From JBOGFC01 sp050742155 (GTDB taxonomy: Bacteria; Actinomycetota; Acidimicrobiia; Spongiisociales; JALYHC01), in the NCBI GenBank assembly GCA_050742155.1, contig JBOGFC010000132.1, positions 1 to 37,806 of the forward strand: a DNA stretch of 37,806 nucleotides, written 5' to 3'. Of this stretch, positions 36,249 through 37,806 are shown in pieces. Position 1 is the stretch's first letter. Each line of letters starts with the position of its first letter. A model generated the notes under the pieces. That model ran no database searches and had not been told where the DNA came from. It saw only the letters and a list, made by a program, of their open reading frames with translations. Both the position numbers and the translations under genes were made by a program.

Positions 36249-37109
36249 ATGGGAAGCCGACAGCTCGCTGCAATCGTCATCGTCTTCCTGGCCACCGCCT
36301 GCAGTGGTCGTCCGGCCTCGGTGCCTCCCGACCTGCTGGTGATCAGCACCACCAGCGTCTGGGGAGACGTCACTGTCAACGTCGTGGGTGCAGCAGCACG
36401 GGTGGAGGTGCTGATGCCGGCCGGCACCGACCCTCACGAGTTCCAGCCCTCCGCCCGCCAGACCGCCCTGCTCGAGGAGGCCGACCTGGTGATCGCCAAC
36501 GGCCTGGGGCTGGAAGGCAACCTGGTCGATCGGCTCGAGGGGACCGACGCAGAGGTCCTGGAGCTGGGCCCGGCCCTCGACCCGCTGCTGATCGGCGGCG
36601 GCCACGACCCGCACGTCTGGCTGGACCCGCTGCGGGTGGCCGAGGCGGTGGAGCTGATCGCCGGGCGGCTCCCGGGGGTGGAGGGCGAGCGAGCCGGCTC
36701 CTACCGGGAGGAGCTGCTGGCTACCCATCAGCAGGTCGAGTGGCTCTTGGCGGATGTTCCGCCCGAGCGGCGGCTGCTGGTCACCAACCACCATTTCCTC
36801 GGGTACCTGGCCGACCGCTACCGCCTGGAGGTGGTGGGGACCATCATCCCTGGGACGAGCACGCTGGCCGAGCCGAGCCCGGGCGAGCTGGCCGAGCTGG
36901 CTCGGGTGATCCGGGAGACCGGGGTGCCGGCCATCTTCGTGGAGGCCGACGCGCCCACCCCGCTGGCCGAGGCGGTGGCCGAGGAGGCGGGCGACGTGGA
37001 GGTGGTGACCCTGTTCATCGAGTCGCTGGGACCGCCAGGTTCGGGGGGGGAGACCTATCTGGGGCTGCTGCTGACCAACGCCGAGCGGATCGCCGAGGCG
37101 CTTCGCTGA
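36249..37109 (+). CDS. znuA: Zinc-binding lipoprotein ZnuA-like
   Basis: The 286-residue protein has a lipobox (IVFLATACSG) and the cluster A-I metal-binding fold: His in AGTDPHEFQPSARQ, His in GHDPHVWLDPLRV, His in VTNHHFLGYLADRY and acidic FVEADAPTPLAEAVAEE. The His-rich loop of many ZnuA proteins is short (GGGHDPH), so manganese cannot be excluded, but the Zur-type box favours zinc. ATG 36249 gives the correct signal peptide. Its stop overlaps the next ATG (TGATG). Confidence 0.9.
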   Translation: MGSRQLAAIVIVFLATACSGRPASVPPDLLVISTTSVWGDVTVNVVGAAARVEVLMPAGTDPHEFQPSARQTALLEEADLVIANGLGLEGNLVDRLEGTDAEVLELGPALDPLLIGGGHDPHVWLDPLRVAEAVELIAGRLPGVEGERAGSYREELLATHQQVEWLLADVPPERRLLVTNHHFLGYLADRYRLEVVGTIIPGTSTLAEPSPGELAELARVIRETGVPAIFVEADAPTPLAEAVAEEAGDVEVVTLFIESLGPPGSGGETYLGLLLTNAERIAEALR

Positions 37110-37806
37110 TGGACCGGCTGGCCGATCTGGTGTGCCAGGGTTGGGTAGCCGGAGCGCTGTGCGAGCCGTTCTCCTACGGGTTCATGCAGCGCGCTCTCCT
37201 GGCCGGGCTGCTCACGGTGGTGATCACCTCGCTGGTGGGGACCTGGGTGGTGCTGCGGGGACTCAGCTTCATGGGGGACGCGCTGGCCCACGGGGTGGTG
37301 CCGGGCGTGGCCCTGGCGGTGCTGGTGGGCTTCGATGCGGGCTTGGGAGCCGTGCTGGCGGCGGCGGTGATGGTGGCCGGCATCAACCTGGTGCACCGCA
37401 AAGCGCGCGGCTCCCTGACCGAGGACACCGGGATCGGCCTCCTGTTCGTGGGGATGCTGGCCCTGGGGGTGATCATCCTTTCCCGGACGGAGTCCTACGC
37501 CGGCAATCTGGCCGACGTGCTGTTCGGGGACGTGCTGGGGGTGAGCCGCTCCCACGTCGTGGCGCTCGCCTGGGTGGCCGGGTTGGTGGTGGTGGCCTCG
37601 CTGGTGCTCTACCGGGCCTTCCTGGTGCTGGCCTTCAACGAGGACAAGGCTGAGCTGCTCGGCCTGCGCCCCCGGCTGGCCCACCTGGCCATGTTGGCCC
37701 TGATCACCCTGGCGGTGGTGGCCTCCCTGCAGACGGTGGGGACGCTGCTGGTCTTCGGCCTGCTCATCGCCCCGCCGGCCGCCGGCTCGCTGGTGGTGCG
37801 GCGGGT
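37109..37806 (+). CDS. znuB: Zinc ABC permease ZnuB-like (cut by window end)
   Basis: About 232 residues are present before the window ends. It is the ABC-3 permease family: FMQRALLAGLLTVVITSLVGTWVVLRGLSFMGDALAHGVVPG, and later GTLLVFGLLIAPPAAG. Six to seven helices are visible. It is coupled to znuA by TGATG overlap. Confidence 0.92.
   Translation, partial: MDRLADLVCQGWVAGALCEPFSYGFMQRALLAGLLTVVITSLVGTWVVLRGLSFMGDALAHGVVPGVALAVLVGFDAGLGAVLAAAVMVAGINLVHRKARGSLTEDTGIGLLFVGMLALGVIILSRTESYAGNLADVLFGDVLGVSRSHVVALAWVAGLVVVASLVLYRAFLVLAFNEDKAELLGLRPRLAHLAMLALITLAVVASLQTVGTLLVFGLLIAPPAAGSLVVRR

Noticed and set aside
1..37806. CRISPR arrays, transposases, riboswitches
   Set aside because: No regularly spaced repeats of CRISPR type, no transposase or integrase motifs, and no recognisable riboswitch core were seen.

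Overview
The window is GC-rich DNA with short overlapping operons, GTG/TTG starts and several apparently leaderless promoters. The housekeeping genes (plsY, galU next to a MoeA/Glp-type gene, a GLPR-like membrane protein, a translin-family protein, an FmdB zinc ribbon) fit an actinomycete, perhaps an Acidimicrobiia-like lineage; the class is a guess, the phylum is fairly safe.

Layout. (1) 1-3.65 kb: an organomercury module. merB, a thioredoxin-fold protein, a rhodanese-CBS gene interrupted by one in-frame TGA, and a decayed merR run leftward. An intact merR runs rightward from a shared promoter with a perfect dyad. The module is bracketed by related GC-palindrome repeats that carry a copy of the 3' end of the neighbouring SAF-domain gene. 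(2) 3.67-9.5 kb: chromosomal backbone with SAF protein, FmdB, plsY, galU, moeA/glp, moaC, moaB, a GLPR-like protein and a translin. GC palindromes sit in gene edges here. (3) 9.55-32.9 kb: a probable genomic island. An intact tRNA-Ala(CGC) marks the left end, and a 49-bp direct repeat of its 3' half (47/49 identical) lies at 32852-32900. Arm-type repeats adjoin the right end, but no integrase gene is visible. (4) 32.9-37.8 kb: a PIN/RHH pair, a propeller pseudogene, a VapBC pair, and a divergent zinc-uptake locus (zur-znuC / znuA-znuB) around one Zur-type box.

The island is a multi-metal and redox cassette. Its left part has csoR (frameshifted) and a CPH-type copper ATPase. The centre (12.6-22.9 kb) is the most interesting part: a BlaI-type repressor with a BlaR1-like M56 protease, surrounded by genes for thiol-disulfide and membrane redox work (two TlpA/ResA thioredoxins, CcdA, a stand-alone Rieske protein, a DUF3179 Tat protein, a CC-motif membrane protein, a Met/His-rich protein) and ending in a SHOCT protein, a propeller lipoprotein and a CopC-CopD fusion. 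Five similar 16-bp sites of the form CTACGAnnnnTCGTAG, or degenerate versions, lie in four upstream or divergent intergenic regions of this block. This suggests one BlaI regulon, in which a protease-released repressor may control an envelope copper/thiol/electron-transfer system instead of a beta-lactamase. Next come a zinc sensor/exporter pair (ArsR-CDF), a truncated GH15 gene, and a second mercury locus: merA with an HMA domain, a CmtR-like ArsR, a frameshifted ECF sigma factor, a MerF-like protein and a second flavin disulfide reductase.

Four genes (csoR, ECF sigma, a CcdA fragment, a propeller gene) are broken at runs of G or C. These may be genuine decay or homopolymer errors in the assembly, so pseudogene calls at those places are provisional.
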